32,129 nt of DNA, taken from Comamonadaceae bacterium (GTDB taxonomy: Bacteria > Pseudomonadota > Gammaproteobacteria > Burkholderiales > Burkholderiaceae_C). Where the stretch lies: contig JAJTEW010000013.1 in the NCBI GenBank assembly GCA_021299875.1, positions 1 through 32,129 of the forward strand, read 5' to 3'. A program made the translations under genes and the position numbers. The notes below the pieces were generated by a model. The model was not told where the DNA came from. It was given only the letters and a program-made list of their open reading frames with translations, and did not search any database. Below, piece by piece: positions 20,671 to 28,540 of the stretch (position 1 is the stretch's first letter; each line of letters opens with the position of its first letter).

Positions 20671-22380
20671 ATGTCTGATTTCGATCTGAAAATCACCGGC
20701 GGGGTGCTGATCGACGGCACCGGCAGCCCGCGGCGTCGTACCGATTTGGGCATCAAGGAGGGCCGCATCGTCGCGCTTGGAGAAGAACTCGGCGCGGCGC
20801 GACAGACTTACGATGCGCAGGGCTTGCTGGTGGCGCCGGGCTTTGTGGACATCCACACCCACTACGATGCTCAGGTGCTGTGGGACCCCGAGTTGACGGT
20901 TTCACCTTGGCACGGGGTGACCACCGTTGTCCTCGGCAACTGCGGCTTTGGCGTGGCGCCGACCCGCCCCGAGCACCGCGACCTGATCTTGCGCACACTT
21001 GAGCGTGTCGAGGGCATGAGCCTGTCGGCGCTGGAGGAGGGGCTGGGCAGTCCATGGCCTTTCCAGACCTTTCCTGAATACATGGACTTGCTCGAGCGCA
21101 CTGCGCTGGGCATCAATGTGGCGGTGATGGTAGGACACACGCCGGTGCGGCTGTGGGTGATGGGCGATGAAGCCACGACCCGGGTGGCCACCGAGGCGGA
21201 GGTGGCCCAAATGCGAACACTGGTTCGCCAGGCCATGGACGCTGGCGCCGTTGGCTTTGCCACTTCGGTCTCCAAGGTTCATGTGGGCTATGCGGGCAGA
21301 CCGGTGCCGAGCCGACTGGCCGATTTCGACGAAATGCTGGAGCTCGCGCAAGCGGTCGGCGAGTCCGGCCATGGCTTGATCCATTACAACGTCGGGCGCG
21401 AGCCACTGTGGAGCGCCTATGAACAGCTCCATGAGGTCAGCGGCCGGCCCGTTGTGTGGACTTCTCTGCTGGCCGGCTCGCTTGGACCGGGCTCGCACCG
21501 TCTTCAGCTCGAGCGTGCCGCACAACAACGCTTGAAGGGTCTGCCCATTCACCCCCAAGGCGCTTGTCGGCCAATACAGTTTGAGTTTGACTTTCGCTCA
21601 CCCGTGGTGTTTGACACCTGGGCCTCCTTCGAGTCGGTGCGTTTGGCTGACAACGAGTCGCAGCGGCGTGCCGTCTACGCAGACCCGACGTTTCGTGCCC
21701 GGCTTAAGCGTCAAGTCGCGGGTCGCGGGCCGGACGATGCTTGGTTTGCCGGCAAAGAGGCTGAAGGCGACACGCGAAGGTCATCTTTCCGTGAAATGGT
21801 GATTTCTGGGTCGGCCGATGCCAGTCTGCTCGAACGCAAGCTGGTCGATCTGGCGCAGGAGCGGCAGGTGGATCCGGTTGACCTGATGCTGGATCTGGCC
21901 CTCGCCAGCGATTTGCAAATGCGCTGGCGAATTGCCCTGCTCAATTTTGATGAAAGTGAAGTTGGCGAGATACTGGCCGACGCCCATGTGGTGCTGGGTC
22001 TTGGTGATGGCGGTGCTCACATGAGCCAGTTATGCGATGCATGTCACCCCACTTACCTGCTAGGCCATTGGGTTCGGGAACGCGGTGCCTTGAGTCTGGA
22101 GGAGGCCGTGCGACGTCTGACCTCGCACCCTGCTGACGTATTTGGCTTGCATGACCGTGGGCGGGTGGCCTTGGGGCTGCCGGCTGATCTGGTGGTCTTC
22201 GACCCTGACCGGGTCGGTGCCGGCCCGCTGGAGAGGGTCTACGACCTGCCCGCAGAACAAGACCGGTTGATCAGTCGGGCCCATGGCGTCGAAGCGGTTT
22301 TTGTCAATGGTCAGCGCTTGGGATCGCAGGCGCATGCGGCTGGCAAACTCCTGCGGCAGCGGTCCCATTCCGCTGTCTGA
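20671..22380 (+). CDS. D-aminoacylase-type amidohydrolase (N-acyl-D-amino-acid deacylase family)
   Basis: A 569-residue amidohydrolase-superfamily enzyme. The N-terminal sandwich starts DLKITGGVLIDGTGSP. The metal-binding HxH is H62/H64 in VAPGFVDIHTHYDAQV. C91 in LGNCGFG corresponds to the metal-ligand cysteine of D-aminoacylase, and the catalytic aspartate is D446 in LGDGGAH. The C-terminus returns to the sandwich (GLPADLVVFDPDRVG). At about 570 residues it belongs to the longer COG3653-type group rather than the ~480-residue classical D-aminoacylases. Likely hydrolyses an N-acyl or cyclic amide bond; the true substrate is unknown. Pairing with a Bug binding protein suggests uptake or sensing of a related compound. 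Confidence 0.85.
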   Translation: MSDFDLKITGGVLIDGTGSPRRRTDLGIKEGRIVALGEELGAARQTYDAQGLLVAPGFVDIHTHYDAQVLWDPELTVSPWHGVTTVVLGNCGFGVAPTRPEHRDLILRTLERVEGMSLSALEEGLGSPWPFQTFPEYMDLLERTALGINVAVMVGHTPVRLWVMGDEATTRVATEAEVAQMRTLVRQAMDAGAVGFATSVSKVHVGYAGRPVPSRLADFDEMLELAQAVGESGHGLIHYNVGREPLWSAYEQLHEVSGRPVVWTSLLAGSLGPGSHRLQLERAAQQRLKGLPIHPQGACRPIQFEFDFRSPVVFDTWASFESVRLADNESQRRAVYADPTFRARLKRQVAGRGPDDAWFAGKEAEGDTRRSSFREMVISGSADASLLERKLVDLAQERQVDPVDLMLDLALASDLQMRWRIALLNFDESEVGEILADAHVVLGLGDGGAHMSQLCDACHPTYLLGHWVRERGALSLEEAVRRLTSHPADVFGLHDRGRVALGLPADLVVFDPDRVGAGPLERVYDLPAEQDRLISRAHGVEAVFVNGQRLGSQAHAAGKLLRQRSHSAV

Positions 22381-22397
22381 GTTGGCCTGAGCCCAAA

Positions 22398-22425
22398 CCA
22401 GGCCACCCGATACGCCCCACAGTTT
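22398..22425 (+). repeat. Putative attR: second copy of tRNA-Phe 3' end
   Basis: Contains CCAGGCCACC and CCCCACAGTTT at the same spacing as at the tRNA-Phe 3' end (17598-17625), with 25 of 28 identical. It lies in the 46-bp gap between the convergent amidohydrolase and MBL-fold genes. There is no tRNA body upstream and no right terminator arm downstream, as expected of a displaced att half-site. Confidence 0.5.
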
Positions 22426-22426
22426 C

Positions 22427-23350
22427 TCACGCGTCCAGCAGCATCCCGCCTTCAACCTGCACAGCCCCGCTGCGCTCCAGTTCGTCCAGCATCATGTCCA
22501 GCCAAGTCTCCAAAGGCAGGCCTTGGCCAAAGCGCTGGTGCAGGTTGTGCAGATAGGGCACGCGGGTGGCCCAGTCGCTGAACTCGGCTTTGGAGATCTG
22601 GCCCCATTCCAGCAGTTTGAACTTGAGCAGCACTTTGGCGCCATAGCGGGCGTGCCGTTCAGGGTTTTGGGCAAAGCCGTTGAGCTTGCTGCGGGCCAGG
22701 GCCAAGGCCGGTGCCAGTTCGGTGAAGACCGCACCGTGGCCGGGAATGATGGTGGCAGGGTTCAGGCGTTCGATCAGGTCCAAGGTTTGCGCCACTTCGT
22801 AGAAGGCGTCCACGCCTTGCAGCTCTGGGAACACCACACCAAAACCGTTTTGCCAAAGAGCGTCGGCCGACATCAACAAGCGGTGCTCGGGCGCAAACAA
22901 GATGACCGAATGCGGGTCGTGTCCGGGTGCGGCGTGCACTTGCCAGTCCATGTCGCCCCAGCGGTGGGTGCTGCCCGGTTGCAGCAAGCCATTGAAGCGA
23001 AATGCGGGGCAGTTTTGTCCGGTGGGTTTGTAGCTCAGTGCGTCTTCAGACCAGTGTTGCACCGCCTGGGCCAGCCCGGGGGGTATCCAGGTGTGCAAGT
23101 CGGGGTAGTGCGTTTGCAGCGCATGGTTACCGCCGCAGTGGTCGCTGTGCAGGTGGGTGTTGACCAGCAAGTGGAGTGGGCGGCCCTGCAGGGCATGTTG
23201 CACCAACGCCAGTGTTTGCGCTTGGTGTTTCACATAACCGCTGTCGACCAAGGTGGCGCTGTCAGTGCCTTGCAGCAGCACGTTGTTGGCCGACAGCCAG
23301 CCGCGCTCGAGCACGGTCACGCCCGAAGGCAGCAGGCTGGCGTTGCTCAT
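22427..23350 (-). CDS. Metallo-beta-lactamase-fold hydrolase
   Basis: A 307-residue MBL-fold protein. All metal ligands are visible: HLHSDH (H66, H68, D70, H71), H144 in APGHDPHS, D163 in MSADALW and H205 in IIPGHGAVF. The C-terminal third is helical. The family includes glyoxalase II-like and lactonase enzymes, and the exact substrate is unknown. It starts 3 bp after the acyl-CoA ligase gene stops, so it is translated from the same transcript and may act on a thioester or acyl compound. Its stop codon directly abuts the putative attR. Confidence 0.85.
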   Translation of the reverse strand: MSNASLLPSGVTVLERGWLSANNVLLQGTDSATLVDSGYVKHQAQTLALVQHALQGRPLHLLVNTHLHSDHCGGNHALQTHYPDLHTWIPPGLAQAVQHWSEDALSYKPTGQNCPAFRFNGLLQPGSTHRWGDMDWQVHAAPGHDPHSVILFAPEHRLLMSADALWQNGFGVVFPELQGVDAFYEVAQTLDLIERLNPATIIPGHGAVFTELAPALALARSKLNGFAQNPERHARYGAKVLLKFKLLEWGQISKAEFSDWATRVPYLHNLHQRFGQGLPLETWLDMMLDELERSGAVQVEGGMLLDA

Positions 23351-23353
23351 GCG

Positions 23354-25039
23354 TTATTTGCTGGTGCGCAGTTCGCGGCGCAAAATTTTGCCCACGTTGG
23401 ACTTGGGCAGCTCGTCGCGGAACTCGATGTACTTGGGGCGCTTGTAGCCGGTCAGATTGTCTTGACAGAAACGGGCCACGGCTTCTTCGGTCAGCATGGC
23501 GTCGTTGCGCACCACAAACACTTTGATGGTTTCGCCCTGCATGGCGTCGGGGATGCCCACAGCGGCGCATTCGACCACACCGGGGCAGGTCGAGATGAGG
23601 TTTTCCAGCTCGCTGGGGAAGACGTTGAAGCCGCTGACAATGATCATGTCCTTTTTGCGGTCCACGATGCGGGTAAAACCTTGCTCGTCCATGATGCCGA
23701 TGTCCCCCGTGCGCATGAAGCCGTCGGCGGTGAAGGTCTTGGCGTTTTCAGCCGGCTGGTTGTAATAGCCGGTCATGACGTTGGGGCCGCGGATGCAGAT
23801 TTCACCCGAGCTGCCCACGGGCAGACTTTGACCATCGTCGTCTTTGATGGCGATGTCGATGCCCGGCAGGGGCAGGCCAATGTTGCCACTGAAGGTTTTT
23901 TGCGTGACCGGGTTGTTGGTGCCGATTGCACAAGTCTCGCTCATGCCCCAGCCTTCGATCATGGCGCTGCCCGTGGCGTTCTGCCAGTTGCGGGCTGTGC
24001 CCTCTGATGCGGCCATGCCGCCAGCTTGCGTGAGCTTGAGCGAAGAAAAGTCAATCGACTTGAACATCGGGTGCTGCATCAACGCGTTGAACAGGGTGTT
24101 GACCCCGGGCAGCACATGAAATGGTCGTTGCTTGAGCACCTCGATGAACTTGGCAAAGTCACGCGGATTGGGCACCAGGGTGAGGTAAGAACCTTGGCGG
24201 ATGGCCAGCAGACACAGCGTCAGGGCAAAGATGTGGTACAGCGGCAAAGCCGCGATGTTGTTCACTTTGCGCAGGTCGGGCACATCGGCCAGAGCCGGCG
24301 AAAACCAGCCTTCTGCTTGCAGTAAGGCCGCCACGATGTTGCGGTGGGTGAGCACAGCCCCTTTGGACAGGCCGGTGGTGCCGCCCGTGTATTGCAAAAA
24401 CGCGATGTCGTCCATGGTTTGCGCAGTGGGGCGCAGATTCAGGCCGCGGCCTTGGCCGATGGCTTTTTTGAAGGGGGTGACGGTACGACCGTTGGCCAAG
24501 GGCAGCTCAAAAGGCGGGACCATTTTGGCCAAGTGGCGCACGGCAAACGTCAGCCAGCGGCCATTGATGGGCCCCAGCAAATCGCCAATGGAGGCCAGCA
24601 CCACGTGTTGCACTGCGGTGCGTTCAATCACTTCTTGCAAGGTGGCGGCAAAGTTTTCCAGGATCACGATGGCGCTGGCGCCGGAGTCCTTGAGTTGGTG
24701 TTCGAGTTCGCGCGGGGTGTAGAGCGGGTTGACGTTCACGCAGGTGTAACCGGCACGCAAAATCGCGGCCATGGTCACAGCAAATTGGGGCAGATTGGGC
24801 AGCATGATGGCGACCCGGCTGCCGGGCTCAAGCCCTTTGTTTTGCAACCAAGCACCCAGCGCGGTCGACAACTCGTCGAGCTGTTTGTAGCTCATCCAGC
24901 GGTTCATGCACACCGAGAAAGGGTTGTCGCCGTGTTCGCGAAAGGCCCTTTCCATTAAATCGGTCAGGCTTTTGTATTGTTCTGTGTCGATGTCGTGAGG
25001 TACGCCGGAGGGGTAACTCTTCAGCCAAAAACGATCCAT
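23354..25039 (-). CDS. fadD: Long-chain-fatty-acid--CoA ligase (FadD-type)
   Basis: A 561-residue AMP-forming acyl-CoA synthetase. The P-loop-like motif is YTGGTTGLSKGA (residues 217-228). Further class motifs are GWGMSE, the TGDIG adenylate-binding motif, the FACS-type segment DRKKDMIIVSGFNVFPSELE and the C-terminal catalytic lysine in SNVGKILRREL. The length and N-terminus (MDRFWLKSYPSGVPHDID) match proteobacterial FadD. The ATG at 25039 is preceded by GGAGAG; longer in-frame extensions upstream lack support. It activates fatty acids for beta-oxidation or lipid synthesis. The MBL-fold gene follows in the same operon. Confidence 0.92.
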   Translation of the reverse strand: MDRFWLKSYPSGVPHDIDTEQYKSLTDLMERAFREHGDNPFSVCMNRWMSYKQLDELSTALGAWLQNKGLEPGSRVAIMLPNLPQFAVTMAAILRAGYTCVNVNPLYTPRELEHQLKDSGASAIVILENFAATLQEVIERTAVQHVVLASIGDLLGPINGRWLTFAVRHLAKMVPPFELPLANGRTVTPFKKAIGQGRGLNLRPTAQTMDDIAFLQYTGGTTGLSKGAVLTHRNIVAALLQAEGWFSPALADVPDLRKVNNIAALPLYHIFALTLCLLAIRQGSYLTLVPNPRDFAKFIEVLKQRPFHVLPGVNTLFNALMQHPMFKSIDFSSLKLTQAGGMAASEGTARNWQNATGSAMIEGWGMSETCAIGTNNPVTQKTFSGNIGLPLPGIDIAIKDDDGQSLPVGSSGEICIRGPNVMTGYYNQPAENAKTFTADGFMRTGDIGIMDEQGFTRIVDRKKDMIIVSGFNVFPSELENLISTCPGVVECAAVGIPDAMQGETIKVFVVRNDAMLTEEAVARFCQDNLTGYKRPKYIEFRDELPKSNVGKILRRELRTSK

Positions 25040-25201
25040 GTTCTTCTCTCCTGATAGTGGGCCATTGTGACCAGCTTGCAGGGGCGCCGGTATCGGGCAA
25101 TTCCCGATGGCCTGTGATGGGGGTCTCTCAGGCGACAAAACCCGAAATGGGCGTGGGGCTCCGAATGGGTGCAGAATGAGTGGAAACCCTTAGGCCTCCA
25201 C

Positions 25202-25954
25202 ATGAACACCCCACACAACGTCCGTTCTTTTGGTTGGTATCAATGGCTCCGTGCCTGGTGGCAGCCATGGTTCGGGGCTGCTGATTCGGCCGATTTGGCG
25301 TCTGCGGCGGCCCTTCGCCACGATTCGCCTTGGGTGCCTATCCGCTCTTTGTCGCCCAGGCACAGGTCGCGCATTGAGCGGCATTTGGTGGCCCTGCCAG
25401 AGCAAGACCGGTACCTGCGTTTTGGTTATGCCGCGACCGATGAGCAAATTGGCCGCTACGTGGCGGGTTTGAACTTTGATCGGGACGAAATTTTTGGGGT
25501 GTTCAATCGGCGCCTTGTGCTGGTGGCCATGGCCCATTTGGCGTATTCGGTGGATCCGCAATGGACCACTTGCGCCGAATTTGGCGTGTCGGTGTCGCCG
25601 CATCAGCGCGGCAAAGGGCTGGGGGCCAAGCTGTTTGGTCATGCCGTAATGCACGCGCGCAATCAAGGGGTGAGTTTGCTTTTCATACACGCCCTGAGCG
25701 AGAACGTGGCCATGCTCAAGATTGCACGCCAAGCGGGCGCGTCGGTGCAGCGCGATGGCAGCGAAACCGAGGCTTACCTGTCTTTGCCGCAGGCCACATT
25801 GGACAGCCAAATCAGTGGCTTGGTGCAAGAGCAGATGGCCGAAGTCGATTACCAGCTCAAAATGCAAGCGCACCAGTTTCGCGAGTGGTTGCGCACGGTG
25901 CAAGAGATTCGCCAAGGGGTACGCGATGCGCGGGATGCGGCGCGGGGGCCCTGA
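25202..25954 (+). CDS. GNAT-family N-acetyltransferase
   Basis: About 250 residues. The acetyl-CoA-binding motif A is visible as VSVSPHQRGKGLGAKLF (about residues 129-145), followed by the ALSENVAMLKIARQAG helix. An N-terminal extension of about 45 residues and a C-terminal helical tail (QEQMAEVDYQLKMQAHQFREW) flank the GNAT core. The substrate is unknown. The ATG at 25202 is preferred; a GTG at 25169 would add 11 residues. It is divergent from fadD with a 162-bp shared upstream region in which I see no clear promoter. A 70-bp gap separates it from corC. Confidence 0.8.
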   Translation: MNTPHNVRSFGWYQWLRAWWQPWFGAADSADLASAAALRHDSPWVPIRSLSPRHRSRIERHLVALPEQDRYLRFGYAATDEQIGRYVAGLNFDRDEIFGVFNRRLVLVAMAHLAYSVDPQWTTCAEFGVSVSPHQRGKGLGAKLFGHAVMHARNQGVSLLFIHALSENVAMLKIARQAGASVQRDGSETEAYLSLPQATLDSQISGLVQEQMAEVDYQLKMQAHQFREWLRTVQEIRQGVRDARDAARGP

Positions 25955-26024
25955 TGCCCGTGTGTCATCCGATTCCGCTATCCTTGCAGCTTCTCCACAA
26001 CCGCATGTCCTGCAAGCCTAGACC

Positions 26025-26909
26025 GTGTCTGACCCTCACCCCGCGCGTACAGCCGAGCGCGAAGACAAACGGAGTTTTCTGCAAAAACTGGCAGAGTTCA
26101 TCCACCCCGGCCCCGACTCTGCGGCCGAGCTGATCGAGACTTTGGCCGAGGCCGAGGACAACCAGATCATCAATGCCGAGAGCCGTTTGATGATCGAGGG
26201 GGTGATCCGCATGGCCGACATGACCGCCGGCGATGTCATGGTGGCGGCGCCCCGAATGGATCTTTTGAACATCGAAGACCCTTTGGATGTGTTGATGCAC
26301 CAAGTGATCGACACGGCGCATTCGCGCTTTCCGGTGTTTGAAGGCGAGCGAGAAAACGTGATCGGCATCTTGCTGGCCAAAGACCTGCTGAAGTTGCAAC
26401 GCGCCCCGGAGTTGAACATCCGCGCCTTGCTGCGGCCTGCGGTGTTTGTGCCCGAGAGCAAGGGCCTGAATGATTTGCTGCGGCAGTTTCGCGACAACCG
26501 CAACCACTTGGCCATCGTCATCGACGAGTACGGTCGCACAGCGGGCCTGATCACCATCGAGGATGTGTTGGAACAGATCGTGGGAGAGATCGAGGACGAG
26601 TTCGACATTGCCGACGATGCGGGGGATATTTTTAGCCTGCCCGATCGCAGTTTCAGGGTCAGCGGCGACACCGAGCTGGAGCGCGTGAGCGAGGCCTTTG
26701 GTGTGGATTTGAAGCAAGCGCGGCAAGGCGAAGACGACCACGACTTTGACACCTTGGGCGGTTTGATTGCCCACGAGATGGGCCATGTGCCGCACCGCGG
26801 CGAGGCCTATGAGTTGGCGGGGCTGCGTTTTGTGGTCTTGCACACGCGGGCAGGTGCGGTGCGGTGGTTCAAGGTGTCTCCGGTGTCGCCTGAGACGCGG
26901 GCCGCTTGA
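26025..26909 (+). CDS. corC: CorC/HlyC-family CBS-domain protein (YbeX-like)
   Basis: A 294-residue cytoplasmic CBS-domain protein. Two CBS domains span about residues 66-190 (MTAGDVMVAAPRMDLLNI, SRFPVFEGERENVIGILLAK, HLAIVIDEYGRTAGLITIED). The C-terminal CorC/transporter-associated domain follows (DTLGGLIAHEMGHVP). No transmembrane DUF21 domain is present, so this is the short YbeX/CorC type, implicated in magnesium/cobalt efflux and ribosome-related phenotypes in E. coli. The start is GTG at 26025. The stop is immediately followed by the lnt ATG, the same ybeX-lnt coupling as in E. coli; ybeY and ybeZ are not adjacent here. Confidence 0.88.
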   Translation: MSDPHPARTAEREDKRSFLQKLAEFIHPGPDSAAELIETLAEAEDNQIINAESRLMIEGVIRMADMTAGDVMVAAPRMDLLNIEDPLDVLMHQVIDTAHSRFPVFEGERENVIGILLAKDLLKLQRAPELNIRALLRPAVFVPESKGLNDLLRQFRDNRNHLAIVIDEYGRTAGLITIEDVLEQIVGEIEDEFDIADDAGDIFSLPDRSFRVSGDTELERVSEAFGVDLKQARQGEDDHDFDTLGGLIAHEMGHVPHRGEAYELAGLRFVVLHTRAGAVRWFKVSPVSPETRAA

Positions 26910-28484
26910 ATGGGCGCTTCGCCTTGGCGTGATAAAGCGGGGCCGTTGTTTTGGCCCGCAAGCGCAGGCGCTGCTCAGGCGGCTTCAATCGCTTGGCCGG
27001 GCAGTGGGCAGGCGCTGGGCTGGTTGCAGGTGCTGAGCTTGACCTTGCTGGCGGCGGGTCTGGTCCGTTTGGCGCGTTTGCCTGTGGGTGGCCCTTTCGC
27101 TGTGTCCAGTCCGGTCAAGCGGGCGGCTGGGTTGGGCGGCGTGTTTGCCACGGCATGGCTGGCAGGCAGTTTTTGGTGGCTGTACGTGTCCATGCACCAT
27201 GTGGGCGGCTTGCCTGCGCCTTTGGCGGTGTTGGCCGTGCTGGCGCTGGCTGGCGCCTTGGCGCTGTATTACGCGGCCGCTGCGGCGGTTTGGGTGGGTT
27301 TGGCGCGGGGCTGGGTGGCTCAGCAGCCGGGTTTGGCCAGCGCTTTGTTTGCCGCCTTGTGGACTTTGGCCGAGTTGATGCGCGGACGATGGTTCACGGG
27401 CTTTCCTTGGGGGGCGGGCGGTTACGCCCATGTGGACGGCGTTTTGGTGGCCTGGGCGCCTTGGGTTGGCGTTTACGGCGTGGGGGCTTTGGCGGCATGG
27501 TTGGCCATGCGCTTGGCTTTGGCTGGTTGGCGTTTGCGGGCGCTCAAGCCTTGCTTGGGCTTGCTGCTGGCGTCTTGGGGCTTGCAGGCCTGGGGGCCAG
27601 CTTTCACCACTTCGGCAGGGCAGGGGCAGGTGCAGTTGCTGCAGGCCAATATCTCCCAAACCGACAAGTTTCAAGCGGGCAGTGGTGTGCGCGATGCGCT
27701 CCAATGGTATGACATGCAGTTGCGCGCTAGTCGCCAGCCTTTGGTGGTGGCCCCCGAGACGGCCATTCCTCTGTTGCCACAATTTTTGCCGGAGGGTTAT
27801 TGGTCTGGCTTGCAGCAGCACTTTGCCCAGCCGGGCCGGCCAACGGCTTTGGTGGGTGTGCCTTTGGGCAGTTTGTCTGAAGGTTACGCCAATTCAGTGG
27901 TGGCCATGGGCCCAGAGGATTCAACGCCTTACCGCTATGACAAATCGCATTTGGTGCCTTTTGGTGAGTTCATGCCGCCGGGCTTTGTGTGGTTCATCCG
28001 CATGATGAACATTCCTTTGGGTGACTTTCAACCGGGTGGCTGGCGCCAGCCTTCACTGGCATGGCAAGGCCAGCGCTTGGCGCCCAATGTTTGTTACGAA
28101 GATTTGTTTGGCGAAGAGTTGGCTCTGCGTTTCACAGACCCGGCCACCGCGCCCACGGCTTTGGTGAATGTGAGCAACATTGCTTGGTTTGGCGACACCT
28201 TGGCGGTCGATCAGCACCTGAGCATTTCGCGGCTGCGCGCCATCGAGTTGGGCCGCCCCATGCTGCGGGCCACCAACACCGGGGCCACGGCCATCATTGA
28301 CCACACAGGCCGGGTCACCGAGCAGCTGCCACGTTTTACCCGGGGCAGTTTGACGGGCACTTTTGAGGGCCGCAACGGCCTGACGCCTTTTGCGCGGTGG
28401 GCGGGTGCTTGGGGCTTGGGACCGCTTTGGGCGGTGTGCCTTGCCGTGGTGGCTTGGGCGGCTTGGAAGCGGCGAAAGCCTTGA
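26910..28484 (+). CDS. lnt: Apolipoprotein N-acyltransferase
   Basis: A 524-residue inner-membrane enzyme that adds the third acyl chain to the N-terminal cysteine of lipoproteins. An N-terminal half of six to eight hydrophobic segments (about residues 25-225) is followed by a nitrilase-fold periplasmic domain and a last transmembrane helix near residues 495-518. The catalytic triad is visible: E283 (VAPETAIPL), K345 (YDKSHLVPFGEFMP) and C395 (NVCYEDLFGEE). It starts directly at the corC stop (TGAATG). It is convergent with priA, with a 56-bp gap containing a CCCC/GGGG inverted repeat around 28523-28538. Confidence 0.94.
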   Translation: MGASPWRDKAGPLFWPASAGAAQAASIAWPGSGQALGWLQVLSLTLLAAGLVRLARLPVGGPFAVSSPVKRAAGLGGVFATAWLAGSFWWLYVSMHHVGGLPAPLAVLAVLALAGALALYYAAAAAVWVGLARGWVAQQPGLASALFAALWTLAELMRGRWFTGFPWGAGGYAHVDGVLVAWAPWVGVYGVGALAAWLAMRLALAGWRLRALKPCLGLLLASWGLQAWGPAFTTSAGQGQVQLLQANISQTDKFQAGSGVRDALQWYDMQLRASRQPLVVAPETAIPLLPQFLPEGYWSGLQQHFAQPGRPTALVGVPLGSLSEGYANSVVAMGPEDSTPYRYDKSHLVPFGEFMPPGFVWFIRMMNIPLGDFQPGGWRQPSLAWQGQRLAPNVCYEDLFGEELALRFTDPATAPTALVNVSNIAWFGDTLAVDQHLSISRLRAIELGRPMLRATNTGATAIIDHTGRVTEQLPRFTRGSLTGTFEGRNGLTPFARWAGAWGLGPLWAVCLAVVAWAAWKRRKP

Positions 28485-28540
28485 AGCTTGAGCCTTCCCC
28501 CTCACTTCAGCGCCCATCATCTCCCCACCTCTGAGGGGTC

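Larger units (their letters stand above)
17609..22397. mobile_element. Putative decayed genomic island at tRNA-Phe
   Basis: The segment between the two tRNA-Phe-end repeats. It holds AT-rich DNA with an outer-membrane-type gene, a broken IS3-type orfA, IS-end-like repeats, an orphan reading frame, and a solute-binding protein/amidohydrolase pair of more typical composition. No integrase, excisionase or conjugation gene is visible, so if it was an integrative element it has lost its mobility functions. Boundaries come only from the imperfect direct repeat. Confidence 0.4.

Noticed and set aside
17609..22397. Prophage or defence island
   Set aside because: No integrase, phage structural, restriction, CRISPR or toxin-antitoxin gene is visible in the block.
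22523..24007. 494-codon plus-strand frame opposite the MBL-fold and fadD genes
   Set aside because: Spans two real genes on the other strand and their junction, with shadow-like composition.
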